64,000 nucleotides of DNA from an uncultured Lachnospiraceae bacterium (lineage in GTDB: Bacteria > Bacillota > Clostridia > Lachnospirales > Lachnospiraceae): assembly GCA_910578715.1 (NCBI GenBank), contig CAJTRL010000010.1:10501-74500 (forward strand), written 5' to 3'. The position numbers and the translations under genes were made by a program. Under the pieces are notes generated by a model. It was not told the origin of the DNA. It saw only the letters and a list, made by a program, of their open reading frames with translations, and ran no database searches. Positions 26,908-35,595 of this stretch are shown here, in pieces. The stretch's first letter is position 1. Every line of letters begins with the position of its first letter.

Positions 26908-27615
26908 ATGGATATTTTGAAAGTGGAAAATCTGAAAAAAATTTATGGCAGCGGCGAAGCGCGCGTGGAAGCGCTGAAAGGCGTTTCCTTTGCCATGCGG
27001 CGCGGAGAGTTCGGAGCCGTCGTCGGCGCGTCGGGTTCGGGAAAGAGCACGCTGCTCAACTGTATCGGCGGACTTGACGAGCCGGATGGGGGAAAGGTAC
27101 TGATAAATGATAAAAATTTGTTCGGAATGGGGGAAAACGAACGGACGATTTTCCGAAGAAGGAATATCGGTTTTATTTTTCAATCCTTTCATCTGATACC
27201 GGAGCTGGATGTGGAACAGAATATTCTGTTTCCGCTGCTTTTGGATTACCGGAAACCGGATAAGGCACAGGCGGAGGAAATGCTGGAGGTTCTCGGACTG
27301 GAAAACAGACGCCGCCATCTGCCCGGACAGCTTTCCGGCGGGCAGCAGCAGCGGGTGGCAATCGGCCGTGCGCTGATGATGAAACCGGCCCTCGTTCTGG
27401 CGGACGAACCCACCGGAAATCTGGATTCCCGGAGCAGCCAGGATGTGATGGATTTGCTGTGCAGAGCTTCAGAGCATTATCAGCAGACAGTGCTGATGAT
27501 TACCCATAACATGAATCTGACTTTGTCGGCTGACCGCGTCTTTCAGGTGACGGACGGCATGCTGGAGGAGATGGGAAATGCCGGGAAAGGAGGCGGGCAT
27601 CGGGATGAAAAGTAA
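26908..27615 (+). CDS. ABC transporter ATPase, MacB/BceA (FtsE-like) class
   Basis: ATPase of 235 residues: Walker A GASGSGKST (40-48), signature LSGGQQQRVAIGRAL, Walker B VLADEPTGNLDS. This class partners with FtsX-type permeases in peptide or lipoprotein export and antimicrobial-peptide resistance. ATG 26908 follows GGAGG by 8 bases; the frame is open 84 bases further upstream but without a good site. It overlaps the permease gene by 11 bases. Confidence 0.92.
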   Translation: MDILKVENLKKIYGSGEARVEALKGVSFAMRRGEFGAVVGASGSGKSTLLNCIGGLDEPDGGKVLINDKNLFGMGENERTIFRRRNIGFIFQSFHLIPELDVEQNILFPLLLDYRKPDKAQAEEMLEVLGLENRRRHLPGQLSGGQQQRVAIGRALMMKPALVLADEPTGNLDSRSSQDVMDLLCRASEHYQQTVLMITHNMNLTLSADRVFQVTDGMLEEMGNAGKGGGHRDEK

Positions 27616-30079
27616 CAGAATAGAAAATAATGTGATGAAAAATAATGCGATGAAATCTAACGTTATGAAACATTATCTGGACCTGGTTCCCGTTTCGGCA
27701 AAGCATCACAAAAAGCAAAACTGGATGACAAAGCTGTGCATCGTTCTTGCGGTTTTTCTTATTACGGTTATTTTCAGCATGGCGGATATGGAAATGCGCT
27801 CGCAAATGGAGCAGGCGGTCAGAAGCGACGGGAAATGGCATGCCGGATTTATACTGGATGAGGAACAGGGAGCGCTGCTTGCGGCGCGGCCGGAGGTGGA
27901 GAAAACGGCGCGTTACGGCGCATTGAATTATCATCTGGATGAAGGGTATCAAATAGAAGGAATCGAAACGGGGATCTGCGGATTTGACGAGACGCTGCTG
28001 GAACTTTATCCGGCGGTGGAAGTCATGGAAGGTGTTTTCCCGGATGAGAAGGAAGGGGCCGTTATCAATCGTTCCGCAGGGGAAAGACTGGGCGTTGAAA
28101 TCGGCGATACGGTTATGCTGACGACGCCCCAGGGCAGTACGGTACAGTACCGGATAAGCGGAATTGCCAATGAAACGGCGCTGACGGCAAGATATGACGC
28201 ATGTGTCATATATATAAATGCAGAGGCTTTCCGGAAGTTGTATGAAGAAGATAACGGGGACGCGAAAGAGATGGTCACATTTGTAACGTTTCAGTCCTTC
28301 TGTAATATTCAGAAAGCGATAAAAGAAATCAGCTCACAGTTTCAGCTGGAACCGGAGATGGTGCGGCAGAATGTGAAAGTGCTTATGCTGATGTTCCAGA
28401 GCGGGGATTCCTATATGATACGGTTTTATTTCGTGGCGGCGGTTCTGGCAGTTCTGGTTATGGTGGCGGGCGTCCTGATGATTACTTCCAGCATGCGCAG
28501 CAGCGTTGCGCGCCGGACGGAATTTTTTGGTATGCTGCGCTGCCTGGGCGCGACGGGGAAACAAGTTGTCCGGTTTGTGAGAAAAGAGGCGCTCGGCTGG
28601 TGCAAAACGGCGGTTCCGGCCGGGATTCTGGCGGGAATGGTTGTGACCTGGATATTATGCGGAATGCTGCGCTTTTTCAGTCCGGGGCTTTTTGAAGGGA
28701 TGCCTGTATTCGGCATCAGTTTTCCGGGGCTGGCAGCAGGCGGCGCCGCCGGGCTTATTACGGTTCTGTGGGCAGCGGGAAAACCCGCAAGACAGGCGGC
28801 CGGCGTTTCACCACTGACAGCCGTGTCAGGAAATGCGGGAACGGTGCGGGCGGCCAGGAAAGCGGCGAATACAAGATTTTTCAAAGTAGATACGGCGCTC
28901 GGCATGCACCATGCCGCGGGCAGCAAAAAGACGCTTTTTCTGATAAGCGGCTCCTTTGCATTCAGCATCATTCTGTTCCTGTCCTTCAGCACGGCAATCG
29001 ATTTTATGCACCATGCGATTAACCCGTTAAAAGCGTCGACGCCGGATTTCTTCGTATACAGTGAAGACAACATCAACGCTATCGGTAAGGGGCTTGTGGA
29101 ACGGATAGCGGCGGAGCCGTGCGTAAAACGGGCGTTCGGGCGGAGCTGCATGACGCTGGAACTGCCGGGAGAAGGCGCGGAAAGGCTGCTTACGGTGATT
29201 TCGTATGATGAACAGCAGTTCCAATGGGCGAAAAAGGATTTACAGGAAGGAAATTACCGGGATGCGCTGGAAGGAAAGGGTCTGCTTCTGGCCTTCCGGA
29301 CAGACAGTGTATATGCTGTGGGGGACAGCCTGACAATACCTTGTGCGGGAAACGGACTTATGGGAGATAACCTGTTAGAAAGCGGCTGCGGGGAAAATGA
29401 CTGTAAAGTACCCATATGCGGCATGCTTGGAAATGTTCCCTTTTCTTATGGAAATAAAAATACGGGAATTGGGGAAGATATCGCCATTTGTTCCGAAGAA
29501 TTATTTGAGCGGTTATTTGGAGAAAGCGGCTATGCGGTCATCGATATTCAGTTTCGCTCCGGCGTGACGGACGCACAGGTTCAGGAAATCCGCCGGATGA
29601 TAGAAGAAAGCTGCGGAGACGGCATGGCCTTTTCCGACAGAAGAATCGAAAACCGCGAGACAAAAGGAGCGAGCTATTCTCTAGCGCTTTTCCTGTACGG
29701 ATTTCTTGTGGTCATTGCCCTGATTTCCTTCTTTAATATTATGAACTGCATTGCCATGAGTGTTTCCGCAAGAATGCGGGAATATGGAGCGATGCGTGCC
29801 GTCGGCATGACCGTGCGCCAGCTCATAAAGATGGTATGGGGCGAAGCGGCGACCTATACCTTCTGGGGCGTTTTATTCGGATGCCTGGCCGGACTACCGC
29901 TTAACAGGATGCTTTACCATTCCCTCGTCACGTCCAGATGGGGCGACGCCTGGGAACTGCCCGGAAAAGAGCTGTTGTTTATTCTGTTCGTGATGTTTAT
30001 GTCCGTAGCGCTGGCCGTCCGCGGTCCCGCCGGACGTCTTCGGGGGATGACCGTGACGGACACGATAGGGACTGACTGA
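27605..30079 (+). CDS. FtsX-type ABC transporter permease
   Basis: Permease of 824 residues. One helix near 40-57, then an extracellular domain of about 200 residues, an FtsX core with three helices (about 275-400), another helix near 440-460, a second extracellular domain, and a second FtsX core at the C-terminus containing SARMREYGAMRAVGMTVRQL. Duplicated FtsX cores with large outer domains are usual for such exporters. The start is inside the ATPase gene after AAAGGAGG. Co-transcribed with the ATPase and probably under the adjacent two-component system. Confidence 0.9.
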   Translation: MKSNRIENNVMKNNAMKSNVMKHYLDLVPVSAKHHKKQNWMTKLCIVLAVFLITVIFSMADMEMRSQMEQAVRSDGKWHAGFILDEEQGALLAARPEVEKTARYGALNYHLDEGYQIEGIETGICGFDETLLELYPAVEVMEGVFPDEKEGAVINRSAGERLGVEIGDTVMLTTPQGSTVQYRISGIANETALTARYDACVIYINAEAFRKLYEEDNGDAKEMVTFVTFQSFCNIQKAIKEISSQFQLEPEMVRQNVKVLMLMFQSGDSYMIRFYFVAAVLAVLVMVAGVLMITSSMRSSVARRTEFFGMLRCLGATGKQVVRFVRKEALGWCKTAVPAGILAGMVVTWILCGMLRFFSPGLFEGMPVFGISFPGLAAGGAAGLITVLWAAGKPARQAAGVSPLTAVSGNAGTVRAARKAANTRFFKVDTALGMHHAAGSKKTLFLISGSFAFSIILFLSFSTAIDFMHHAINPLKASTPDFFVYSEDNINAIGKGLVERIAAEPCVKRAFGRSCMTLELPGEGAERLLTVISYDEQQFQWAKKDLQEGNYRDALEGKGLLLAFRTDSVYAVGDSLTIPCAGNGLMGDNLLESGCGENDCKVPICGMLGNVPFSYGNKNTGIGEDIAICSEELFERLFGESGYAVIDIQFRSGVTDAQVQEIRRMIEESCGDGMAFSDRRIENRETKGASYSLALFLYGFLVVIALISFFNIMNCIAMSVSARMREYGAMRAVGMTVRQLIKMVWGEAATYTFWGVLFGCLAGLPLNRMLYHSLVTSRWGDAWELPGKELLFILFVMFMSVALAVRGPAGRLRGMTVTDTIGTD

Positions 30080-30109
30080 CGGGGCAGCCTTAGAGCAGAG
30101 GTTTGCATG

Positions 30110-30346
30110 GGCGTTCGTGCTGGCCGGGGGAGCGGGTGGAGCATCGTTCTCTGGCGGAGGCCCTGTAATAGAATGCAGACTACTTTCAGTAGTCTGGCAC
30201 TTAGCGAAAAGGCAGCTTTTTGCTGCATTTGAGCTTAGTACCGCTTGCCTGACAGAAAATTTACTCCGTAAATTATCTGTGCGGAGCGAAAGCGTGCCTC
30301 CAAAGAGAACGATGCTCCACCCGCTCCCCTGGCCAGCACGAACGCC
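30110..30346 (+). repeat. Large cruciform-like element with 43-bp arms
   Basis: The 390-base gap 30080-30468 holds no gene. Arms 30110-30152 and 30304-30346 pair over 43 bases with a single G-T wobble. The enclosed 151 bases hold further stems: CAGACTACT-TTC-AGTAGTCTG, GCAGC-TTTTT-GCTGC and AATTTAC-TCC-GTAAATT. Pairing partly continues beyond the arms (AGGTTTGCA with TGTAAAACT). It could be a structured RNA after the permease gene or a non-autonomous mobile repeat; no target duplication was identified. Confidence 0.75.
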
Positions 30347-30468
30347 TTTGTAAAACTGCCTTTGTAAAGCTCCTCCCTTCCTGTTGACAAAATTCCGTCA
30401 GTACGGTACACTGATAATCAGAAATTCAGGTCTTAAAATTCCCACAGTCATGCGAAAGGGAAACTCTA

Positions 30469-30984
30469 TTGAATGTCACGAAAGAGCATATCGAGCAATA
30501 TCTGTCGGAACTGCACGGGGCCGTCGGCGCCGGCAGGTATCAGATAGCACCCCGGTATAAGAACATGGATATGTATATCGATTATATTTTCACGGAAAAA
30601 GATGCACGCGGGCTTCTTCTGTCTCTCCGGCCGGAAGACTTTTCGGAAGCGGTGCGGAATGCGCATGCCGGATATTCCCAGGAACTATTGTATATTTTCG
30701 GGAAAGATATCCGGCTTCTGCCCCGCTTTGGGGGCGGGGAGGAAACCGTTCCTTTGTATCTGAAACTGAATAAAGTCAGGGGGCCGTATGTCTTCGTAAT
30801 TTCGATGCACAGACAGGAGGCTCCGCTGTTTTACCCGCTGAAAGCGTGCGCTTGCGGGAAATCTTCCGGTGCCGGGGAGCAGCTCTGCAAGGAGAAAACT
30901 TCTTGTGTCGGGGAGCAGTTCTGTCAGGAAAAAACTTCTTGTGCCGGGGAGCCGTATTGCCGGGAGAAGGAGGTGCTGTTATGA
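30469..30984 (+). CDS. MqsR-like toxin of a toxin-antitoxin pair
   Basis: TTG start at 30469 after GAAAGGGAAA. Residues 1-130 resemble Firmicutes MqsR-family mRNA interferases (RYKNMDMYIDYIFTEKDA, LLLSLRPEDFSEAV, YIFGKDI, VPLYLKLNKV, VFVISMHRQEAPLFYPLK). The C-terminal 40 residues are unusual: a Cys/Glu-rich 12-residue repeat from codon 135, two and a half copies. It overlaps the antitoxin start by ATGA, so they are coupled. Toxin-first order with a zinc-ribbon antitoxin matches mqsRA. The assignment rests on pattern recognition and context. Confidence 0.7.
   Translation: MNVTKEHIEQYLSELHGAVGAGRYQIAPRYKNMDMYIDYIFTEKDARGLLLSLRPEDFSEAVRNAHAGYSQELLYIFGKDIRLLPRFGGGEETVPLYLKLNKVRGPYVFVISMHRQEAPLFYPLKACACGKSSGAGEQLCKEKTSCVGEQFCQEKTSCAGEPYCREKEVLL
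30871..30972 (+). repeat. 36-bp in-frame tandem repeat in the toxin gene
   Basis: Units at 30871-30906, 30907-30942 and a partial one at 30943-30972, each 12 codons (pattern A/V-G-E-Q-x-C-x-E-K-T-S-C). The unit length is a multiple of three, so copy number can vary without breaking the frame. Confidence 0.85.
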
Positions 30985-32081
30985 GAAAGGAAGCGCATAT
31001 ACAGTTTTGCGGAAAATGCGGAAAAGAAATGCCGTACCATTTGCGGAATGCCGAAATTGCCAAAGCTGTCGGGGGAAAAGAATATCTGTTTGAAATCGCA
31101 TCGGCTTTCTGCGACGGGTGCGGAGAGCCCGTCAGTCCTCCCGGCCTTTTTGACCGCAATGCGGAAGGGATTGACAGGCAGTATCGGGAAAAAGAACGTA
31201 TTGCCAGTGTGGAAACTATTCGGAAACTGATGGCCCGTTACAGGATGGGAAAAGAATCCTTGTCCCTCGCGTTCGGACTCCATGCAGAAGCGGCCGGGCG
31301 TTATCTCGCGGGGCAGATACCCGCTTCGGAAGTATCGGACATGTTTCGGAAGGCGCTGGCGTCTCCGGCTTATATGATGGCGGCGCTGCAGAAAAACCGG
31401 GAGAAAATGGACAAAGCCGCATACAGAGACGCGATGCGTGCCGGAGAAGAACTGGAGTGTTTTTTCGCGCTGTCCGGAAAACTGCGCGCCGCTATTATAT
31501 ATCTTTTGCAAAAAGGGAAAAGCATTACGCCGCTTTCTCTCCAGAAAATGTTGTATTATGCACAGGGAATCTGCCTGGCGCTTTCCGGCAGAGAATTATT
31601 CCGGGAAGATTGTCAGGCCTGGGCGCACGGACCTGTATATAAGAATGTTTACGAGGCGTTCCGGAGCTTTGGCCGCGAGCCGATAGACGGGACACGTTTC
31701 TACATCGGGCGGGAGGATTGCCCTGGCCCGGGGGAATTGTCCGGGAGGGAAGAGGATTGCTCCGGCCCGGGGGAATTGTCCGGGAAGGAAAAGGATTGCC
31801 CTGGCCCGGGGGAATTGTCCGAAAGGGAGAAGAAGGTTCTCGACCTGGTGGCGGAATCACTGGGCAGTTACAGCGGAAAGACGCTGGAAAAAGTCACCCA
31901 TGAGGAAACGCCCTGGAGGGAGGCACGGAAAGGCTGTAAGCCGTCACAGCGCTCCAGCGCGGTCATAACCAAGGCGTCTGTCAGAACGTATTTTGCCGCA
32001 ACAGCATCCCGATACCATTTTACATCGGCCGCCGGAATCCGGGCATATATCGAGGATAAATCGGGGATATATCGTAGATAA
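30981..32081 (+). CDS. Zinc-ribbon/HTH antitoxin with SocA (Panacea, DUF4065) domain
   Basis: Antitoxin of 366 residues. Residues 1-55 form an MqsA-like zinc ribbon (C10-x2-C13 and C44-x2-C47), 70-115 a helix-turn-helix (ESLSLAFGLHAEAAGRYLAGQ), and about 165-360 a Panacea/SocA domain (ITPLSLQKMLYYAQGICLAL, WAHGPVYKNVYEAF, and the late KVTHEETPWREARKG). The Panacea domain neutralises many unrelated toxins. A 39-bp tandem repeat interrupts it between GREP-type and KVLDLV helices. ATG 30981 overlaps the toxin stop. Likely autoregulator of the pair through the HTH. Confidence 0.85.
   Translation: MRKEAHIQFCGKCGKEMPYHLRNAEIAKAVGGKEYLFEIASAFCDGCGEPVSPPGLFDRNAEGIDRQYREKERIASVETIRKLMARYRMGKESLSLAFGLHAEAAGRYLAGQIPASEVSDMFRKALASPAYMMAALQKNREKMDKAAYRDAMRAGEELECFFALSGKLRAAIIYLLQKGKSITPLSLQKMLYYAQGICLALSGRELFREDCQAWAHGPVYKNVYEAFRSFGREPIDGTRFYIGREDCPGPGELSGREEDCSGPGELSGKEKDCPGPGELSEREKKVLDLVAESLGSYSGKTLEKVTHEETPWREARKGCKPSQRSSAVITKASVRTYFAATASRYHFTSAAGIRAYIEDKSGIYRR
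31716..31832 (+). repeat. 39-bp in-frame tandem repeat in the antitoxin gene
   Basis: Three units of 13 codons at 31716-31754, 31755-31793 and 31794-31832 (DCPGPGELSGREE-like). They enlarge a loop of the Panacea domain and keep frame. Confidence 0.9.
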
Positions 32082-32114
32082 ATCGTGGATATATCGTAGG
32101 TAAATCGGGGATAA
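32049..32114 (+). repeat. Six 11-bp tandem repeats spanning the antitoxin stop
   Basis: Six contiguous 11-base units of ATCG-x-x-GATA-A/T type; the third contains the stop codon. The period matches one helical turn of DNA. Because 11 is not a multiple of three, copy changes would alter the protein's last residues and stop position. Confidence 0.85.
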
Positions 32115-32166
32115 AATGGGAGTTTAATAATATAGAGCAATAAATCCATTATTTTTTTAAAAAAAG

Positions 32167-32195
32167 TAGAAAATTTCTCTTTAATTTGATATAAT
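32167..32195 (+). promoter_or_regulatory. Candidate promoter for the CACHE chemoreceptor
   Basis: TAGAAA (32167-32172), 17-base spacer, TATAAT (32190-32195); about 100 bases before the start. No sigma-28 signature was seen. Confidence 0.5.
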
Positions 32196-32303
32196 AATAG
32201 CAAATGTGTGTCAGTGTGCTGCCCGGCACATATATACCATTGACAGCTTAGTAAGACACAGGGGAATTGTTCACGATGAGGGGTAGTGCAGAATCGAGGA
32301 ATT

Positions 32304-34355
32304 ATGCAGAAAGAAAAAAAGGACGAGAAAAAGGAAGAAAAAGGAAAGGGGTTGTTGAAGCAGCAGGGAGCCGGTAAAAAAGATGGCGGATTTGTCAGTA
32401 TTGAGAAGAAAATTTCTTTACGGTTTGCGCGGACGATATTGATTTGCTGTATCGTTCTTGGCGTGATTACATCCGTATTAAGTTATATCTCATCAATCAG
32501 CGCAATTTCGGAAACAATTAACAATACATCCGATGTGGCTGCAGATTATGTGGCTGCAGCGCTGGAAACCTATATTGCGATAGCTTATGAAACGGGCAGC
32601 ATCGCCCGGCTTGCCGACCCGGAGCGGGCAGTGGAAGATAAGGAAGAGATTCTCAATCAGAGAATTAAAGACCATGATTTTGACGGCGGATTTCTTCTGG
32701 ACAGTAATGGAATCGATATGATTACGGGAACGGACCTTTCTAACCGGGATTATTTCATTGAAGCGATGAAAGGGAATACATATGTTTCCACACCGGCGTA
32801 CAGCGAAGTAACGAAATCTGTATCTTACGCGGTATCGGCGCCTTTGTGGGAGGGCGGAATCCCCGGAACGACGCCCGTTGGTGCGGTTGTTTATGTGCCG
32901 AACGGAGAATTTCTGAATGACATTATGCGTTCCATCAAAGTTGGCGAAGGCGGAACCGCTTTTATGCTCGATGCGAACGGTATCACGATTGCGGATGTGG
33001 ACTCGACCCTGGTCGGCGTGGAGGACAGTATCGCGCTTGGAGAAACTAATCCGAAGCTGAAGAAGTACAGCGCAATCTGTAAAAGAATGATTGCAGGAGA
33101 AAACGGAACGGGAACTTATTCTTACGGTGGGAAAACCAAAGTAGTCGCTTTTTCACCGCTGGAAGGCATGAACGGATGGAGCATCGGCGTTGCGGCTGTC
33201 CGGAATGAATTTCTGGGAATGTTTTTCTTATCGTTAGTTATGACGGTTATCTTTGTGATTGCTTTTACGCTAATTGGCATCCGGAACGGCATACAGCTTG
33301 GCAGAAACGTTGTGAAGCCGATTAAAGCGGTGGTGGCACGCCTTGAACTTCTGGCGGCGGGTGACCTTCACTCGGATACGCCGGTACCGGAAACGAATGA
33401 CGAAACGGCGACGCTGATGGACTGTCTCGCAGAAACCATTCAGGATTTGAAGATTGTTATTTCTGAAATCGACAACCACCTGGCGGAATTGTCGGATGGT
33501 AATTTCCTGATTCGCGTAGACGACGATTTCAAGGGAGACTTTGCGCAGATTAGCGCGTCTTTCCGTGGCATTATCGAATCCTTAAGTTCTGCGATGCGGG
33601 ACATTGACAGCAACGCGGAAAGCGTACAGAAGGGAGCGACGGATTTGGCAGGCGCATCCCAGACGCTGGCGGAGGGAGCGACGGACCAGGCGAGCGCAAT
33701 AGAAGAGCTGACGGCAACCATTACGGATATTTCCGAAAAAATTTATGTGAACGCCCAGAACGCTGAAAAAGCGAGGACAATTGTTTCCAATATGAACGAG
33801 CAGATTATTGAGAGCAACGAACACATGAAGAAGAATACGGAAGCGATGGATAAGATTCGGGAGGCTTCCGATAAGATTGCCGAAATTATCGGCAGCATAG
33901 AAGAAATTGCGGACCAGACGACGCTGCTTGCGCTGAATGCGTCCATAGAAGCGGCGAGAGCGGGCGAGAACGGAAGAGGCTTCGCGGTTGTTGCGACCCA
34001 GGTCGGCGTGCTGGCGGACCAGAGCTCGGAAGCTGCGAGAAATACGAAAGATTTGATTCAGAATGCAATTGTGGCGGTAGAAGAAGGAATGCAGCTTGCA
34101 AACTCCACGGCGGAATCTCTGCTTGCCGTAGTGGATAATGCGAGAATTGTCAATGATTCCATGACAGAGATTGCGGAAGCCTCCGATAATCAGGCGCTCG
34201 CGGCGGCTCAGATTACGGAAGGCATCAACCAGATTGCGGGTGTGGTGGAATCCAATTCCGCGACTTCACAGGAAAGCGCGGCGGCGTCCGAAGAACTTTC
34301 CAGCCAGGCCGATATGCTGAAGGAACTGGTCGGAAGATTCCAGTATGAAGGCTGA
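32304..34355 (+). CDS. Methyl-accepting chemotaxis protein with dCACHE sensor
   Basis: Chemoreceptor of 683 residues. Helix at about 35-57, extracellular double-CACHE ligand domain (about 60-300, with the DLSNRDYFIEAMKGNTYVS segment), second helix about 302-327, HAMP domain, then the cytoplasmic hairpin with tip TTLLALNASIEAARAGENGR. dCACHE sensors commonly bind amino acids, amines or carboxylates. The start is uncertain: GTG 32286 and ATG 32304 both have imperfectly spaced GAGG sites. A terminator follows the stop. Confidence 0.92.
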   Translation: MQKEKKDEKKEEKGKGLLKQQGAGKKDGGFVSIEKKISLRFARTILICCIVLGVITSVLSYISSISAISETINNTSDVAADYVAAALETYIAIAYETGSIARLADPERAVEDKEEILNQRIKDHDFDGGFLLDSNGIDMITGTDLSNRDYFIEAMKGNTYVSTPAYSEVTKSVSYAVSAPLWEGGIPGTTPVGAVVYVPNGEFLNDIMRSIKVGEGGTAFMLDANGITIADVDSTLVGVEDSIALGETNPKLKKYSAICKRMIAGENGTGTYSYGGKTKVVAFSPLEGMNGWSIGVAAVRNEFLGMFFLSLVMTVIFVIAFTLIGIRNGIQLGRNVVKPIKAVVARLELLAAGDLHSDTPVPETNDETATLMDCLAETIQDLKIVISEIDNHLAELSDGNFLIRVDDDFKGDFAQISASFRGIIESLSSAMRDIDSNAESVQKGATDLAGASQTLAEGATDQASAIEELTATITDISEKIYVNAQNAEKARTIVSNMNEQIIESNEHMKKNTEAMDKIREASDKIAEIIGSIEEIADQTTLLALNASIEAARAGENGRGFAVVATQVGVLADQSSEAARNTKDLIQNAIVAVEEGMQLANSTAESLLAVVDNARIVNDSMTEIAEASDNQALAAAQITEGINQIAGVVESNSATSQESAAASEELSSQADMLKELVGRFQYEG

Positions 34356-34372
34356 GAACGGTTGAAATAAGG

Positions 34373-34417
34373 GGTGTCTCAAAAGCTATACAAGGTCTTT
34401 TGAGGCACCTTTTTATT
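34373..34417 (+). terminator. Rho-independent terminator after the chemoreceptor
   Basis: GGTG-T-CTCAAAAG / CTTTTGAG-G-CACC stem followed by TTTTTATTTT. Confidence 0.9.
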
Positions 34418-34420
34418 TTG

Positions 34421-34434
34421 TGACATATGTGTCA
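34421..34434. promoter_or_regulatory. Palindrome TGACATATGTGTCA before the WYL gene
   Basis: Near-perfect palindrome 53 bases upstream of the WYL regulator start. A similar TGACAT-AAG-ATGTCA lies before the ClbS-like gene, so it may be the operator of this regulator. Confidence 0.5.
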
Positions 34435-34486
34435 TTTTTGAAATGGCTGTTCTGACCATATTTTAGAAATAACCGGAGGAATCGTT

Positions 34487-35500
34487 TTGCAGGAAAGCAG
34501 ATTGTTTAAAATTTTATACTGCCTTCTCGAAAAAGGCCGTGCCACAGCCCCGGAACTGGCGGCAAAATTTGAGGTTTCCACGCGGACTATCTACCGGGAT
34601 ATCGATGCGCTTTCCGAAGCCGGAATCCCTCTCTATACGGAAGCCGGGAGAAATGGCGGCATCTGTCTGATGGACCATTTTGTTCTGGACAGAATCGTTC
34701 TGACGGATGGGGAAAAGAAGGAAATTCTCTCGGCATTACAGGGCGCCGGAGCAGCAGGAATCGGAGGGGAGAAGAACGCGTTTGAAAAACTCTCGGCGCT
34801 TTTCCGGATGCAGTCGGACAACTGGTATGAGATGGATTTTTCCAGATGGGGATGTCAGAGCGGCGATAACGAGAAATTTGAGCTTTTGAAAAAGGCGGTT
34901 CTTTCTCACCGCCGGGTGGAAATATTGTATGCGGGAGCTGGGAGGGAAAAAAAACAAAGGACGATATGCCCCCTGAAACTATCATATAAATCAAATGCCT
35001 GGTATCTGAAAGCCTGGTGCATGACAAAAGAAGATTTCCGGCTGTTTAAGCTCAATCGAATCCTGGAATGGAGGCTGCTGGAAGAAACGTTTGCGCCGGA
35101 GGAGTTTTTGAGGTCTCCCGGAATTTCCGATTCCGCAGCTGTATCTGTGCCGCATGAAATTCCCGGTTCCGCCGTGGAACGGCCGTCCGCCGCATCCTGT
35201 GCCGCTGCAGCCGGGCTGCTGCCGCCCGTCGGGTTCCCGTTGTCGGAGGAGCCGCCGGAGATTGTTCTGTCTTTTCCGGAAGAGATGTCCTACCGGGTAT
35301 ACGATGAGTTTAGCAGAAGCCAGATTGAGGAACTGGAAGACGGGAGTCTGCGCGTGACGGCTCCGATGCCCGCAGACGAATGGCTGATTGGCTTTTTACT
35401 TTCCTTCGGGGCCGGGGTCGAAGTGATAGAACCCGTATATTTGAAAAAGGTTCTGGCGGAACGGGCGATGGAAATTTATCAGAAAAATTATAAAACATGA
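34487..35500 (+). CDS. WYL-domain transcriptional regulator (DeoR/HTH_11 type)
   Basis: TTG start at 34487 after GGAGGA. Residues 1-60 are a winged HTH (ELAAKFEVSTRTIYRDIDALSEAGIP); about 130-200 a WYL ligand-sensing domain (LSYKSNAWYLKAWCMTKEDFRLFKLNRI); the C-terminal 80 a WCX-like extension. Residues 215-255 form a Pro/Ala/Ser-rich insert not usual in the family. It is followed by the ClbS/DfsB-like gene, its likely target. Confidence 0.88.
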   Translation: MQESRLFKILYCLLEKGRATAPELAAKFEVSTRTIYRDIDALSEAGIPLYTEAGRNGGICLMDHFVLDRIVLTDGEKKEILSALQGAGAAGIGGEKNAFEKLSALFRMQSDNWYEMDFSRWGCQSGDNEKFELLKKAVLSHRRVEILYAGAGREKKQRTICPLKLSYKSNAWYLKAWCMTKEDFRLFKLNRILEWRLLEETFAPEEFLRSPGISDSAAVSVPHEIPGSAVERPSAASCAAAAGLLPPVGFPLSEEPPEIVLSFPEEMSYRVYDEFSRSQIEELEDGSLRVTAPMPADEWLIGFLLSFGAGVEVIEPVYLKKVLAERAMEIYQKNYKT

Positions 35501-35575
35501 CATAAGATGTCAACGTTTATAAGATATCATAATATCAGAAGACGGACAGGAACGGAACCGTTTATAAGATTATCA
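35498..35575. promoter_or_regulatory. Operator-like repeats before the ClbS/DfsB-like gene
   Basis: TGACAT-AAG-ATGTCA at 35498-35512 starts on the WYL stop codon. CGTTTATAAGAT(T)ATCA is repeated at 35514-35529 and 35559-35575. Together they fill the gap before the next gene and suggest local regulation. Confidence 0.5.
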
Positions 35576-35595
35576 GATAAGAAAGGGGACATATT

